From Fimbriiglobus ruber (GTDB lineage Bacteria > Planctomycetota > Planctomycetia > Gemmatales > Gemmataceae): a stretch of 64,000 nt of DNA. Location: contig NZ_NIDE01000008.1 of assembly GCF_002197845.1 (NCBI RefSeq), positions 434,001 to 498,000 on the forward strand. The letters run 5' to 3'. Shown here piece by piece: positions 36,381 through 45,017 of this stretch. Each line of letters opens with the position of its first letter. Position 1 is the first letter of the stretch. The translations under genes were made by a program, and so were the position numbers. The notes under the pieces were generated by a model. That model saw nothing but the letters and a program-made list of their open reading frames with translations. It was not told where the DNA came from and did not search any database.

Positions 36381-36797
36381 TCACCCGGCCGCGCCGACCG
36401 CCTCGGCGACGGCGGCGGGTTGCTTGTCCTGGAAGTTTTTGACGGCCGCCTTGATCGCGTCCTCGGCCAACACCGAGCAGTGGACTTTGACCGGCGGCAG
36501 TGCCAGTTCTTCGACGATCTGGGTGTTCTTGAGGGCGAGGGCCTCGTCGAGCGTCTTGCCCTTCAGCCACTCGGTCGCCAGGCTGCTGGAGGCGATCGCG
36601 CTGCCACACCCGAACGTTTTGAACTTGGCGTCTTCGATGACGCCGGTGTCCGGGTTGACCCGGATCTGGAGCCGCATCACGTCGCCGCACTCCGGGGCGC
36701 CGACGAGGCCGGTGCCGACGCTCGTGTCCTTGGCGTCGAAGCTGCCGACGTTGCGCGGGTTGTTGTAGTGGTCCAGAATGGCGTCGCTATAGGGCAT
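36381..36797 (-). CDS. iscU: Iron-sulphur cluster scaffold IscU
   Basis: IscU is the scaffold on which IscS-derived sulphur and iron form a [2Fe-2S] cluster. The 138-residue product has the three ligand Cys: Cys37 (APECGDVM), Cys64 (TFGCGSAIASSS) and Cys107 (PPVKVHCSVLAEDA); the HscA-recognition motif reads LPPVKV, as in the family (LPPVK). The N-terminus MPYSDAILDHYNNPRNVGSF is standard. A short Ala-rich tail follows. It lies 85 bases after iscS. Confidence 0.96.
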   Translation of the reverse strand: MPYSDAILDHYNNPRNVGSFDAKDTSVGTGLVGAPECGDVMRLQIRVNPDTGVIEDAKFKTFGCGSAIASSSLATEWLKGKTLDEALALKNTQIVEELALPPVKVHCSVLAEDAIKAAVKNFQDKQPAAVAEAVGAAG

Positions 36798-36882
36798 GAT
36801 GAGACTCCTCGATAAAGACCGTCGCGGGCGGCCGCGCTCTAGTTTGATAGCCTCGGGGCGATAACCGATTCTTATTTCCGGA

Positions 36883-38103
36883 TCAGTGGGCGGCCCACTG
36901 GATGCTCTTGAGGTCGATCCCCTGTTGGGCCATCTCGAACAGCGGCGACATTTCGCGGAGGCGGTTCACCTCCTTGGTCACCAGATCGACGACGAAATCA
37001 ACTTCTTCCTCGGTGTTGAACCGCCCGAGGCCGAACCGGATACTGCTGTGGGCGAGTTCGTCGCCCACACCCAGAGCCCGGAGGACGTAGCTCGGTTCGA
37101 GGCTCGCGCTCGTACAGGCGGACCCGGATGACACCGCCACGTCCTTAATACCCATCATCAGCCCCTCACCTTCCACGTAGGCGAAGCTGATGTTGGCGTT
37201 CCCGGGCAGTCGCTCGGTCGGGTGGCCGTTCAGGTACGACTCGGGCAGCGCGTCCATGATCCCGGCTCGCAACCGCTCGCGGAGAGCATACGTCCGCTTA
37301 CTCTCTTCCGGCATTTCCCGCAACGAGATTTCGGCCGCGGCGCCGTAGCCCACGATCAGCGGCACCGGTAGCGTACCCGACCGCATCCCCCGCTCGTGCC
37401 CGCCGCCGTCGATGATCGGCTCCAGGCGAACGCGCGGGTCTTTCTTGCGGACATAGAGTGCGCCGATCCCCTTGGGACCGTACATTTTGTGAGCGCTGAG
37501 GCTGAGCAGATCGACGCCCATGTCCAATACGTCGATCGTCACTTTCCCGGCAGCTTGGACGGCGTCCGTGTGAAACAACACGCCTTTTTCTTTGCAGACT
37601 TTGCCAATCGCCTTGATCGGCTGGATGGTCCCGATCTCGTTGTTCGCCATCATCACGGAGACGAGGATCGTCTTGTCCGTGATGGCTTCCCGCACCTGAT
37701 CTGCGGACACCTGGCCGAACTTGTCCACCGGCAGGTACGTGACCTGGAAGCCATCGCGTTCGAGCCGCTTGGATGTGTCGAGTACGCACTTGTGTTCGGT
37801 GGACGTCGTGACGACGTGGTTGCCCTTCTTCTTGTACATCGCCGCCACGCCCTTGAGGGCGAGGTTGTTGCTCTCGGTGGCGCCGCTAGTGAAGATGATT
37901 TCCTTGCCGGTCGCCCCGACGAGTTTGGCGATCTGGCTGCGGGCGTCTTCCACGGCCGCCTCGGCCTCCCACCCGAACGGGTGGTTGCGGCTGGCGGAGT
38001 TGCCGAACTTCTCGGTGAAGTACGGCAGCATCGCCTCGACCACCCGCGGGTCGGTCCGCGTCGTGGCGTTGTTGTCCATGTAAATTGGCAGCTTTACGCC
38101 CAT
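36883..38103 (-). CDS. iscS: Cysteine desulphurase IscS
   Basis: PLP-dependent enzyme that takes sulphur from cysteine for Fe-S clusters and thio-modifications. The 406-residue product has [18 protein letters not shown], the PLP Lys206 in [12 protein letters not shown], His105 in STEHKC, and the persulphide-forming Cys330 in [15 protein letters not shown], on the long flexible loop of group I enzymes. It ends [17 protein letters not shown], close to the E. coli IscS C-terminus that contacts IscU. The ATG at 38103 gives [10 protein letters not shown]. It follows the Rrf2 regulator by 69 bases. Confidence 0.97.
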   Translation of the reverse strand: MGVKLPIYMDNNATTRTDPRVVEAMLPYFTEKFGNSASRNHPFGWEAEAAVEDARSQIAKLVGATGKEIIFTSGATESNNLALKGVAAMYKKKGNHVVTTSTEHKCVLDTSKRLERDGFQVTYLPVDKFGQVSADQVREAITDKTILVSVMMANNEIGTIQPIKAIGKVCKEKGVLFHTDAVQAAGKVTIDVLDMGVDLLSLSAHKMYGPKGIGALYVRKKDPRVRLEPIIDGGGHERGMRSGTLPVPLIVGYGAAAEISLREMPEESKRTYALRERLRAGIMDALPESYLNGHPTERLPGNANISFAYVEGEGLMMGIKDVAVSSGSACTSASLEPSYVLRALGVGDELAHSSIRFGLGRFNTEEEVDFVVDLVTKEVNRLREMSPLFEMAQQGIDLKSIQWAAH

Positions 38104-38172
38104 GATCGTCTCTGACTCCTCGGTGTCGGCCGTGATCGCTTATTCGTTCGCAAAGAAAACCCGGGATTTAAT

Positions 38173-38706
38173 TTAAATCGTGGCCGGTTCGTGACAGGCC
38201 TGGCGAACACTTCCACAGCAACCGGGCGAATCGACGACTGGAAGCATGGGAAGCAGGCCGGACCCGACCGTTGCCCCGGTCACTACGCCGGAAAAGAGTT
38301 CACCCAGAGTCACCCCGCGGAGGACGCTCATGATCCGGCGATGAATTTCCGTGAGCGGCCCCTTGATGGAACAGCCGGATTCCAGCGAACAGATGTCGTC
38401 TTCCGCCCGGGGACTGGGGGGCGAGTGTTCCGTGCAAACGGTCAGCCGGAAGCCCTCCTGAATCGAATCCAGGAGGGTCGCCAGGGTGGTTTCGGAGGCG
38501 TTTTTGCGGAGAACGTACCCGCCGTTCACACCTCGACTACTCGACACAAACCCAGCCTGGCAGAGCAGCTTGAGAATGTTCGCGACGAACGGTCGGCTTA
38601 AGTTAAATTGTTCGGCAATCGTCCTCGCGTTCCCACCGTCCGGGTGCGAGTGGAGGTACGAAAGAATCAGGAGCGCGTAATCCGCCTTACGACTGAGCAT
38701 CGTCAT
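38173..38706 (-). CDS. iscR: Rrf2-family regulator, IscR-like
   Basis: The 177-residue product starts MTMLSRKADYALLILSYL and has the winged helix-turn-helix of the Rrf2 family (NARTIAEQFNLSRPFVANIL; GVNGGYVLRK). Three Cys lie where IscR binds its [2Fe-2S] cluster: Cys91, Cys106 and Cys112. The spacing (14 then 5 residues) differs from the 5 and 5 of E. coli IscR because of a Pro-rich insertion. It is the first gene of the isc operon and probably represses it when holding a cluster. A Gly/Cys-containing tail (SPGCCGSVRQACHEPATI) is unusual. GGAG lies 6 bases before the ATG. Confidence 0.92.
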   Translation of the reverse strand: MTMLSRKADYALLILSYLHSHPDGGNARTIAEQFNLSRPFVANILKLLCQAGFVSSSRGVNGGYVLRKNASETTLATLLDSIQEGFRLTVCTEHSPPSPRAEDDICSLESGCSIKGPLTEIHRRIMSVLRGVTLGELFSGVVTGATVGSGLLPMLPVVDSPGCCGSVRQACHEPATI

Positions 38707-39194
38707 GTGGCGCTCCTATAAACGAACCAACGGAAAGTACGGGAAACCCGTTCAACCCAATCCGTACTTATCTACTTCTATTTCTAGCCGGCTTGGAAAG
38801 CCAGACAAGTAGGAAATCCGAGACGGACGTCCAACACTGGCGCAATCGGAGCATTTGCAGAGGGTTACGCATTTCACTTCAAATTCACTTCGGCAACGAA
38901 TCGTGCCCGAATTTGCATAGGACTTCTCGTTTCCGAGCCAATCAACGACTCTTTGACACCACCCGATTTTCGCGGCCAGTGCTGTTGAGGATTGCGGTCG
39001 TCATCGGTTGAGACAGCAGACCCGATACGGTGAGACGATCCGCCTCACGAAACAACACTCCCAAAGAGTTTTTTCCGCACGAACGGTTCTCCCTATTCTG
39101 AATCCGGAACGGGTCGCCCGGGACCGAACGTCGCGGTTTGCCGCGCTCGTGTTCTCGGTGATTGTTGCGGCCGTCCGATTTTCCGAGGCTCCCC
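38707..39194. other. Divergent intergenic region between iscR and mqnD
   Basis: This 488-base gap must hold promoters for both genes. It contains a nested palindrome at 38735-38769 and otherwise no gene or strong motif that I can support. Confidence 0.45.
38735..38769. promoter_or_regulatory. Nested palindrome upstream of iscR, candidate operator
   Basis: Outer arms AAGTACGG (38735-38742) and CCGTACTT (38762-38769) enclose CGGGAAACCCG (38740-38750). It lies 29-63 bases before the iscR start, a usual place for autoregulation. Confidence 0.35.
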
Positions 39195-40049
<855 letters not shown>

Positions 40050-40209
40050 TCCGCCCGGTTGAGGCTTTGCTGGGCTGATTCTCGCCCCGTGAGCCGAAGT
40101 CGACGGGTGGCTTTTCACCCGTTCACTTCGCGGCCGTGCGCGGGTATGATCGGTTTCGTCGCCGTGCTTCTCCCCGCGGGTGCGACGCCCTCACCAGAGT
40201 AGGGTCGTC

Positions 40210-40923
40210 ATGCAATCACTGTTCACCTACATTTCCCCGCCGGGTCAGTGCGGCTACTTGCCCGATCAACAGTGGCAGCTCCGGTACGAAGTGGCCGGGC
40301 AAATGGAACGGGGCGACTACGCCGCCCGCCTCCAAGCCGGGTGGCGGCGGTTCGGGTTCTCCCTCTTCCGGCCCGAGTGCCCGACCTGTCGGCGGTGCAT
40401 GTCGCTGCGGGTAGACGTCGCCCGATTTCGCCCGAATGACAGCCAGAAACGAGCGCGGAAAGCGAACGCCCGAGACATTCAGCTCGTGGTCGGGCCGCCG
40501 GGCGTGACTCCCGAGAAGCTGGCGCTCTACGACAAGTTTCACGCGTCCCAGACCGAGCGAAAGGGTTGGCCCGAACACGGTCCCGAATCGGCCACGAGTT
40601 ACATCGAAACGTTCGTGAATAACCCGTTCGTCACGGAAGAATGGTGTTACTATCTTGGCCCCCATCTGGTCGGCGTCGGATACGTCGACAATTTGCGGGT
40701 AGGACTGTCGGCGATTTACTTTTACCACGACCCGGCCGAGCGGAACCGGTCGCTCGGCACGTTCAACGTCCTGTCCGTCATTGCGGCAGCCGCGGCCCGT
40801 GGCCTGCCGCACGTCTACCTTGGGTTCTTCGTCGCTGGGTGTTCGTCGCTCGAATACAAGGCGAAGTTCCGCCCCAACGAAACGCTCCAGCCGAACGGCG
40901 AGTGGCGGCCGTTTGTGGAGTAA
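40210..40923 (+). CDS. bpt: Aspartate/glutamate leucyltransferase (arginyltransferase family)
   Basis: Bpt adds Leu from leucyl-tRNA to the N-terminus of proteins that begin with Asp or Glu, marking them for the N-end-rule protease. The 237-residue product has the N-terminal Cys cluster CPTCRRCMSLRVDVARFRP, TSYIETFVNNPFV, a central GHLVGVGYVDN-type strand (GPHLVGVGYVDNLRVGLSAI) and YFYHDPAERNRSLGTFNVLS, then HVYLGFFVAGCSSLEYKAKF. These are shared with Bpt and with eukaryotic Ate1. ATG 40210 fits the family; the frame is open from 40180. No clpS or clpA gene is near. Confidence 0.9.
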   Translation: MQSLFTYISPPGQCGYLPDQQWQLRYEVAGQMERGDYAARLQAGWRRFGFSLFRPECPTCRRCMSLRVDVARFRPNDSQKRARKANARDIQLVVGPPGVTPEKLALYDKFHASQTERKGWPEHGPESATSYIETFVNNPFVTEEWCYYLGPHLVGVGYVDNLRVGLSAIYFYHDPAERNRSLGTFNVLSVIAAAAARGLPHVYLGFFVAGCSSLEYKAKFRPNETLQPNGEWRPFVE

Positions 40924-41321
40924 AACGCCCGAAAATACGCGTGCGGATCTTCCGCTTGCCCAGGCGCCATGACTTGGCAGTCGTGGAAACCTGCTGGTCC
41001 CAAAACAGGGGTTTCCGCGCAATAAATGCAAAAAATGCTCCCCAGTTCGACGGCCTCGTGGTCAAGCTTTCCCAGACGTGTTTGGAATTCACGGCCGGAA
41101 GGTCTGACCACGAGGGGGGGCGACGGGTTGGTAGGAGTAGGTCAGCTATCAACAGTCGAACGGCTAACGATCCGGTGTCGAGCCACTGCCCGGGGTCCAG
41201 TTTCTCGCGAACATCTCCTCGAAGATGCACAAGCTGGCAGCTGGTACCAAATTCGGGACAGGAGGTGGCACCAGTATCTACCGCGCAGTAACCTGGGGTT
41301 AATTCGGTCGCCCTCATACCG
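40924..41321. other. Intergenic region with dispersed element
   Basis: Nearly 400 bases without a gene. It contains the second copy of the dispersed element (40950-41165). Nothing else is recognisable. Confidence 0.5.
40950..41165. repeat. Dispersed intergenic element, copy B
   Basis: Aligns with copy A at 24295-24460 over the same ordered blocks, including CGCAATAAATGCAAAAAATG and TCGACGGCCTCGTGGT. Copy B also has an inverted pair CCTCGTGGTCA / TGACCACGAGG, at about 41053-41063 and 41105-41115. Confidence 0.65.
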
Positions 41322-41693
41322 ATGAGATCTGTCATGGTTGTCGTCACGACCGAGCGCAGGATCGCTACCCGCCACAAACCTGCGTACGGAACCGTCTGTC
41401 GCCTCGGTCCCGGCCGTCAGGTGATCGGACTGGTCTGGAACATCTCCGAGACCGGGGTGAGCATGCTGCTCGGGAACCCACCCGAACCGGGTGAGGTACG
41501 ACCGGCCGTACTTGCTCACGAGGATGCGGACGATGGCCTCCCCGTCTGGCTCCGTGTGGTCCACGTCCGCCAGATGTCGACCGGGGATTACCAAATCGGG
41601 GCGGAGTTCGATAAGCGGCTCACCGAAGACGAGGTGAACCAGTTCCTGATTCCACCCGCGAAAGAAGACCGGCCGCTTCCCGAGAAGGGGTAA
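41322..41693 (+). CDS. PilZ-domain protein, possible c-di-GMP receptor
   Basis: The 123-residue product is a single small beta-barrel domain with the two c-di-GMP-binding motifs of PilZ: an N-terminal RxxxR (RRIATR) and a later N-x-S-x-x-G (WNISETGVSMLLGN). It should bind c-di-GMP and act on an unknown partner. The start is either ATG 41322 or ATG 41334 (MVVVTTERR); neither has a strong ribosome binding site. An HD-GYP protein, which degrades c-di-GMP, is encoded at the window's end. Confidence 0.82.
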   Translation: MRSVMVVVTTERRIATRHKPAYGTVCRLGPGRQVIGLVWNISETGVSMLLGNPPEPGEVRPAVLAHEDADDGLPVWLRVVHVRQMSTGDYQIGAEFDKRLTEDEVNQFLIPPAKEDRPLPEKG

Positions 41694-41725
41694 CACTAAA
41701 GCTGGTCACGCCAAGAGTCGAGAAA

Positions 41726-42179
41726 ATGGCGAAGCCTTCCGAGCAAATTGAACATCCCATCCTTGGGACACTCGGCTGGTTATCTGAGTATTCCCACTGG
41801 TATGCTAAACTGTCACTCTCGTCCGGCGGGCAAATTGACCTGATCGTTGACCCGAGCGATGGCGATCGCTACGAGTTCTTACCCCGTGCCGCCGAGTTGT
41901 TTCGCTGGGCGATCGAAAACGAGCGCCGGATCTTGGCCGACGCCATGTAAGGCCGAACTCCTGGAGCTTTACAACGATGTTTGGCGAATTGACGACGGGC
42001 CGGAATTGTCCGCCGCTGAATTGACCGAGCGGTTAAAGTGGGAGTTACTGACCGTAAACGCGAGTGACATCGTGCCGGTCGAGTTCAGTTACGGGGCGGG
42101 AGAATTATTCGGACACCACAGTGTCGCGATTGAGGTGGACGAAGAACTTCAGTTCCGCGATATCGACCTGTGCGGTTGA
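41726..42179 (+). pseudogene. DUF2262 family protein, frameshifted
   Basis: The first frame (ATG 41726) reads HPILGTLGWLSEYSHWYAKL and ends at a TAA at 41950 after RRILADAM. One base over, the protein continues KAELLELYNDVWRIDDGPEL, FSYGAGELFGHHSVAIEVDE and a stop at 42179. Together they match DUF2262 in both halves. Removing one extra base (the T in ATGTAAGG near 41949) gives ADAMKAELLEL and restores a 150-residue protein. The family has no known function. Whether the break is real or a sequence error cannot be told here. Confidence 0.7.
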
Positions 42180-42228
42180 TTATGCCGGCCCCATTCGCCA
42201 ATTCGAGCCGGCGCTTTTTCCCCGGCCT

Positions 42229-43143
42229 CTACCACTTCTCGGCTTCGGTTGCGAAAACCAGCGGGGCGGCGTTCGTCGCCCGATACGCAGCGATCAAGAC
42301 CGGGACCAACACGAACAAAATCTTGGTTGGCGTGGCCGTGGGCCGAGTACAGAAGTCTTTGGCGCTGGGCAGCAGGAAGAAGCTCAGCGTGAGTGGGGCC
42401 GCCGCGACCAGGTAAAAGCTCGACGCCGGGATTTTGGAATCGACCAGCGCGCGGCCCATCGCCAACAAAAGGATGATCGGTACCACCGCCACCGCCCCGG
42501 CCGCCCCGCAATCGGTCCCGGTCACCCACGCAGCAACGGCGAGAGTCATAAGGGCGGTAAACAGGCAGACCGAGATGTCCGTGAACCCGGGCGACGTGTT
42601 GTGGATCAAGACGACCGACGCCCCCCCGGCGACGACCGCCAGGGCCGCCGTCGTCGACCCGCCGGGGCCACAGCGGCCGACCGCGTCCACGACCGCCCAG
42701 ACCGCCGCCAACGATACCGCCATCAGCGGCACCCACCACAGCGCTTCCTTCTGCCACTCGGGTGGGGTCACAAAGGCGGCGATTACGCCGGCCGCCGTCC
42801 CGCGGAACAGATACCCCACGTTCAGGGGCACGCCGGGAATACGGGCGATCGCCTCAGTTGCGAACGCCACTCCGATGGCCCACCACGCCCAATGCCACCA
42901 TTTGCCGTCCGGCTCCCAGGGGAACGGGTTGCCGCGGAAATAATTGCCCGCCATGACGCCCACCGCGGCGGCCAGCACCGAAATCAACGGCACCGCCGTC
43001 CGCCAGTCGAACGAGAGCGCGTGAGAAGCGGCCCGGACTGTCAGAGTCAGGACCGTGAACACGATCAGCGCCCCGGCGGCAGCTGGCACGATCGCGTATC
43101 GAAGTGCGCCGACAATTTCTTCTGTGGGTGGGAGTTCTGACAT
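42229..43143 (-). CDS. Polytopic membrane protein, unknown function
   Basis: The preferred start is ATG 43143 (MSELPPTEEIVGALRYA); the frame opens earlier at 43215. The 304-residue product has about eight to nine hydrophobic helices, for example AIVPAAAGALIVFTVLTLTV, AVPLISVLAAAVGVMAGNYF, ALMTLAVAAWVTGTDCGAAG and VPIILLLAMGRALV. Conserved-looking charged residues sit in a loop near RGNPFPWEPDGKWWHWAWW. I do not recognise a transporter family. It is downstream of the yceI-like gene on the same strand, with a hairpin between them, and converges with the DUF2262 gene. Confidence 0.75.
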   Translation of the reverse strand: MSELPPTEEIVGALRYAIVPAAAGALIVFTVLTLTVRAASHALSFDWRTAVPLISVLAAAVGVMAGNYFRGNPFPWEPDGKWWHWAWWAIGVAFATEAIARIPGVPLNVGYLFRGTAAGVIAAFVTPPEWQKEALWWVPLMAVSLAAVWAVVDAVGRCGPGGSTTAALAVVAGGASVVLIHNTSPGFTDISVCLFTALMTLAVAAWVTGTDCGAAGAVAVVPIILLLAMGRALVDSKIPASSFYLVAAAPLTLSFFLLPSAKDFCTRPTATPTKILFVLVPVLIAAYRATNAAPLVFATEAEKW

Positions 43144-43201
43144 GGCTCGGGGTGGCTGAGGAAGAGTCGGCAGAATTGGCGAAATGCCGTCCGACGGAAC
43201 G

Positions 43202-43230
43202 TGTTCCCCCCTCAAAATGAGGGGGGAACA
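43202..43230. terminator. 13-bp perfect hairpin after the YceI gene
   Basis: Arms at 43202-43214 and 43218-43230 (TGTTCCCCCCTCA / TGAGGGGGGAACA) are perfect complements with loop AAA. It lies 7 bases past the YceI stop on the minus strand. There is no T-run. Confidence 0.55.
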
Positions 43231-43236
43231 ACCTGT

Positions 43237-43776
43237 TTACTTCGCGTCGACCTTGATGCGGAGGGCGACGTCGTCGTCGATCTTGCCCGCGCCGTAGGTG
43301 ATGCCGAAGTCGTTGCGGTTAATCTTAAACTCGCTCGCCAGGGTCAGCTTGCCGTCGGCGACCGTCACGGAAGCCGGAAACGAGATGGCTTTCGTTTTGC
43401 CGTTGATCGTCAGGTCACCGCTCACTTTGTACACTTCGCCGTCTTTTTCGACTTTTGTGCTGGTGAACTTGGCGGTCGGGTTCGTTTTGACGTCGAAGAA
43501 GTCCGGAGCCTTGAGGTGTTCGGTCAGTTTCGCGTTGTCCGAGTAGAGCGACCCGGTCTCGATGGTCACGTCGATTTTCAGCGTCGTGGGGTCCGTCCCT
43601 TCCGCCGTCGCCGTCCCGGTCAGCTTCTTGAAGCCCCCGTCGTGCTTTCCTTCTTTTTTGGTCCCGGTAAACTCGATTTTGGTGTTTTCCCCGGTGAGGG
43701 CGACCTTGCTCTCGGCCGCGATCGCCAGAGCCCCGCACAGCGCCGCCACCGTCAAGCCGCAAAGGAACCGCATCAC
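43237..43776 (-). CDS. YceI family exported protein
   Basis: The 179-residue product has a signal peptide (MRFLCGLTVAALCGALAIAA) and the YceI lipocalin-like beta-barrel: NTKIEFTGTKKEGKHDGGF, KIDVTIETGSLYSDNAKLTE, HLKAPDFFDVKTNPTAKFTS and YKVSGDLTINGKTKAISFPA. YceI proteins bind isoprenoid or lipid-like molecules in the periplasm, and some are linked to quinone carriers or acid stress. The ligand here is not evident. A 13-bp hairpin follows the stop. Confidence 0.92.
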   Translation of the reverse strand: MMRFLCGLTVAALCGALAIAAESKVALTGENTKIEFTGTKKEGKHDGGFKKLTGTATAEGTDPTTLKIDVTIETGSLYSDNAKLTEHLKAPDFFDVKTNPTAKFTSTKVEKDGEVYKVSGDLTINGKTKAISFPASVTVADGKLTLASEFKINRNDFGITYGAGKIDDDVALRIKVDAK

Positions 43777-44008
43777 TCGACCTCCTGGATAGTGAAGACA
43801 CGATAGACGTGACGCCGGGTATTCTCCTGTTCGGTATACCGCGGCTAACTACCATTAGTAGTGACTCGGCTCGCCCTTAACACAAAAAGATCGCGCGAAG
43901 TTCGTCCGCCCCCGCGCGAACCGGCCCGGGGCGGCGGTCGTATGACCGGATACAGTGTTCCCGCTCCCGGCCGCCGGTCACCCGGTCCGGCCGCCTCGGA
44001 GACCCAGC

Positions 44009-44902
44009 ATGGCCCAGAATCTCGTCGTCGAAACGCGCAACCTGACCAAGGTGTACCGCGACTTCTGGGGCCGGAAGAAGAAAACCGCCCTCAACGCCCT
44101 GGACCTCCAGATCAACAAGGGCGAAATCTTCGGCCTGCTCGGGCCGAACGGGTCCGGGAAGACGACCACCATCAAGTTGTTGCTCGGCCTGCTCTTCCCG
44201 AGCGGCGGCGACGCCTTCGTGTTCGGCGAGCCGGCCGCCAAGGTCGAGAAGAACGAGCGGGTCGGGTACCTGCCCGAAGAATCCTACTTGTACCGCTTCC
44301 TGAACGCCGAGGAAACGCTCGATTTCTACGGCCGCCTCTTCGACATCCCGGCCGCCGTCCGCCGCAAGCGGGCCGCCGAGTTGATCGACATCGTCGGCCT
44401 GTCCGGCGACAAGAAGCGGATTCTCCGCGAGTATTCAAAGGGGATGCGGCAGCGGATCGGCCTCGCCCAGGCTCTCATCAACGAGCCCGAACTCGTGATC
44501 CTGGACGAGCCGACGTCCGGCCTCGACCCGCTCGGGACGCGGTGGATGAAAGACTTGATCCTGGACCTGAAGAAGCGCGGCAAGACCGTGCTGATGTGCA
44601 GCCACCGCCTCGACGACGTGCAAGACGTCTGTGACCGCATCGCGATCCTCTACGGCGGCGACCTCCAGGAACTGGGCGACGTCTCCAAGCTCGTCCAGGA
44701 CCAGAAGCGCCTCGAAATCCGCGCGACCGGCGTGCAGCTGACCGACGCCCTGAAACGCGACCTGGCCGCGGCGATCGAAAAGCACGGCGGCAAACTCGAA
44801 ACATTCGGCCACCCGACGACGACGCTGGAAGACCTCTTCCTCCGCATCGTCGAGGAATCGAAGGCGCGGCCCGGCCGGCGGTACCTGCCGCCGTCGCTGT
44901 AA
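44009..44902 (+). CDS. ABC transporter ATP-binding protein
   Basis: ATG 44009 gives 297 residues. Walker A GPNGSGKT (45-52), Q-loop GYLPEES, signature [14 protein letters not shown], Walker [14 protein letters not shown] and H-loop CSHRL are all present, so the ATPase should be active. The order resembles ABC-2-type (CcmA/Nod-like) exporters. The C-terminal 80 residues ([40 protein letters not shown]) form an accessory domain. It is followed by a large permease gene (gap 115 bases) and a membrane-anchored protein, most likely an operon. The substrate is unknown. The frame is open from 43955. Confidence 0.92.
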   Translation: MAQNLVVETRNLTKVYRDFWGRKKKTALNALDLQINKGEIFGLLGPNGSGKTTTIKLLLGLLFPSGGDAFVFGEPAAKVEKNERVGYLPEESYLYRFLNAEETLDFYGRLFDIPAAVRRKRAAELIDIVGLSGDKKRILREYSKGMRQRIGLAQALINEPELVILDEPTSGLDPLGTRWMKDLILDLKKRGKTVLMCSHRLDDVQDVCDRIAILYGGDLQELGDVSKLVQDQKRLEIRATGVQLTDALKRDLAAAIEKHGGKLETFGHPTTTLEDLFLRIVEESKARPGRRYLPPSL

Positions 44903-45017
44903 CGACCCGGTAGCAGCCGGCCAAGGACGCCCGCGGCGCGCCTTTACCCGGCCGGCGGATCAAGACGTTTCACTTGTTGGACAGCGAACCGATCACTCTC
45001 ACGGGGTTGTCTTGCCC

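Noticed and set aside
38892-38907. Sigma-54-like site on the minus strand upstream of iscR (GGCACG...TTGCC)
   Set aside because: GG and GC are separated by eleven bases instead of ten; this spacing is normally strict.
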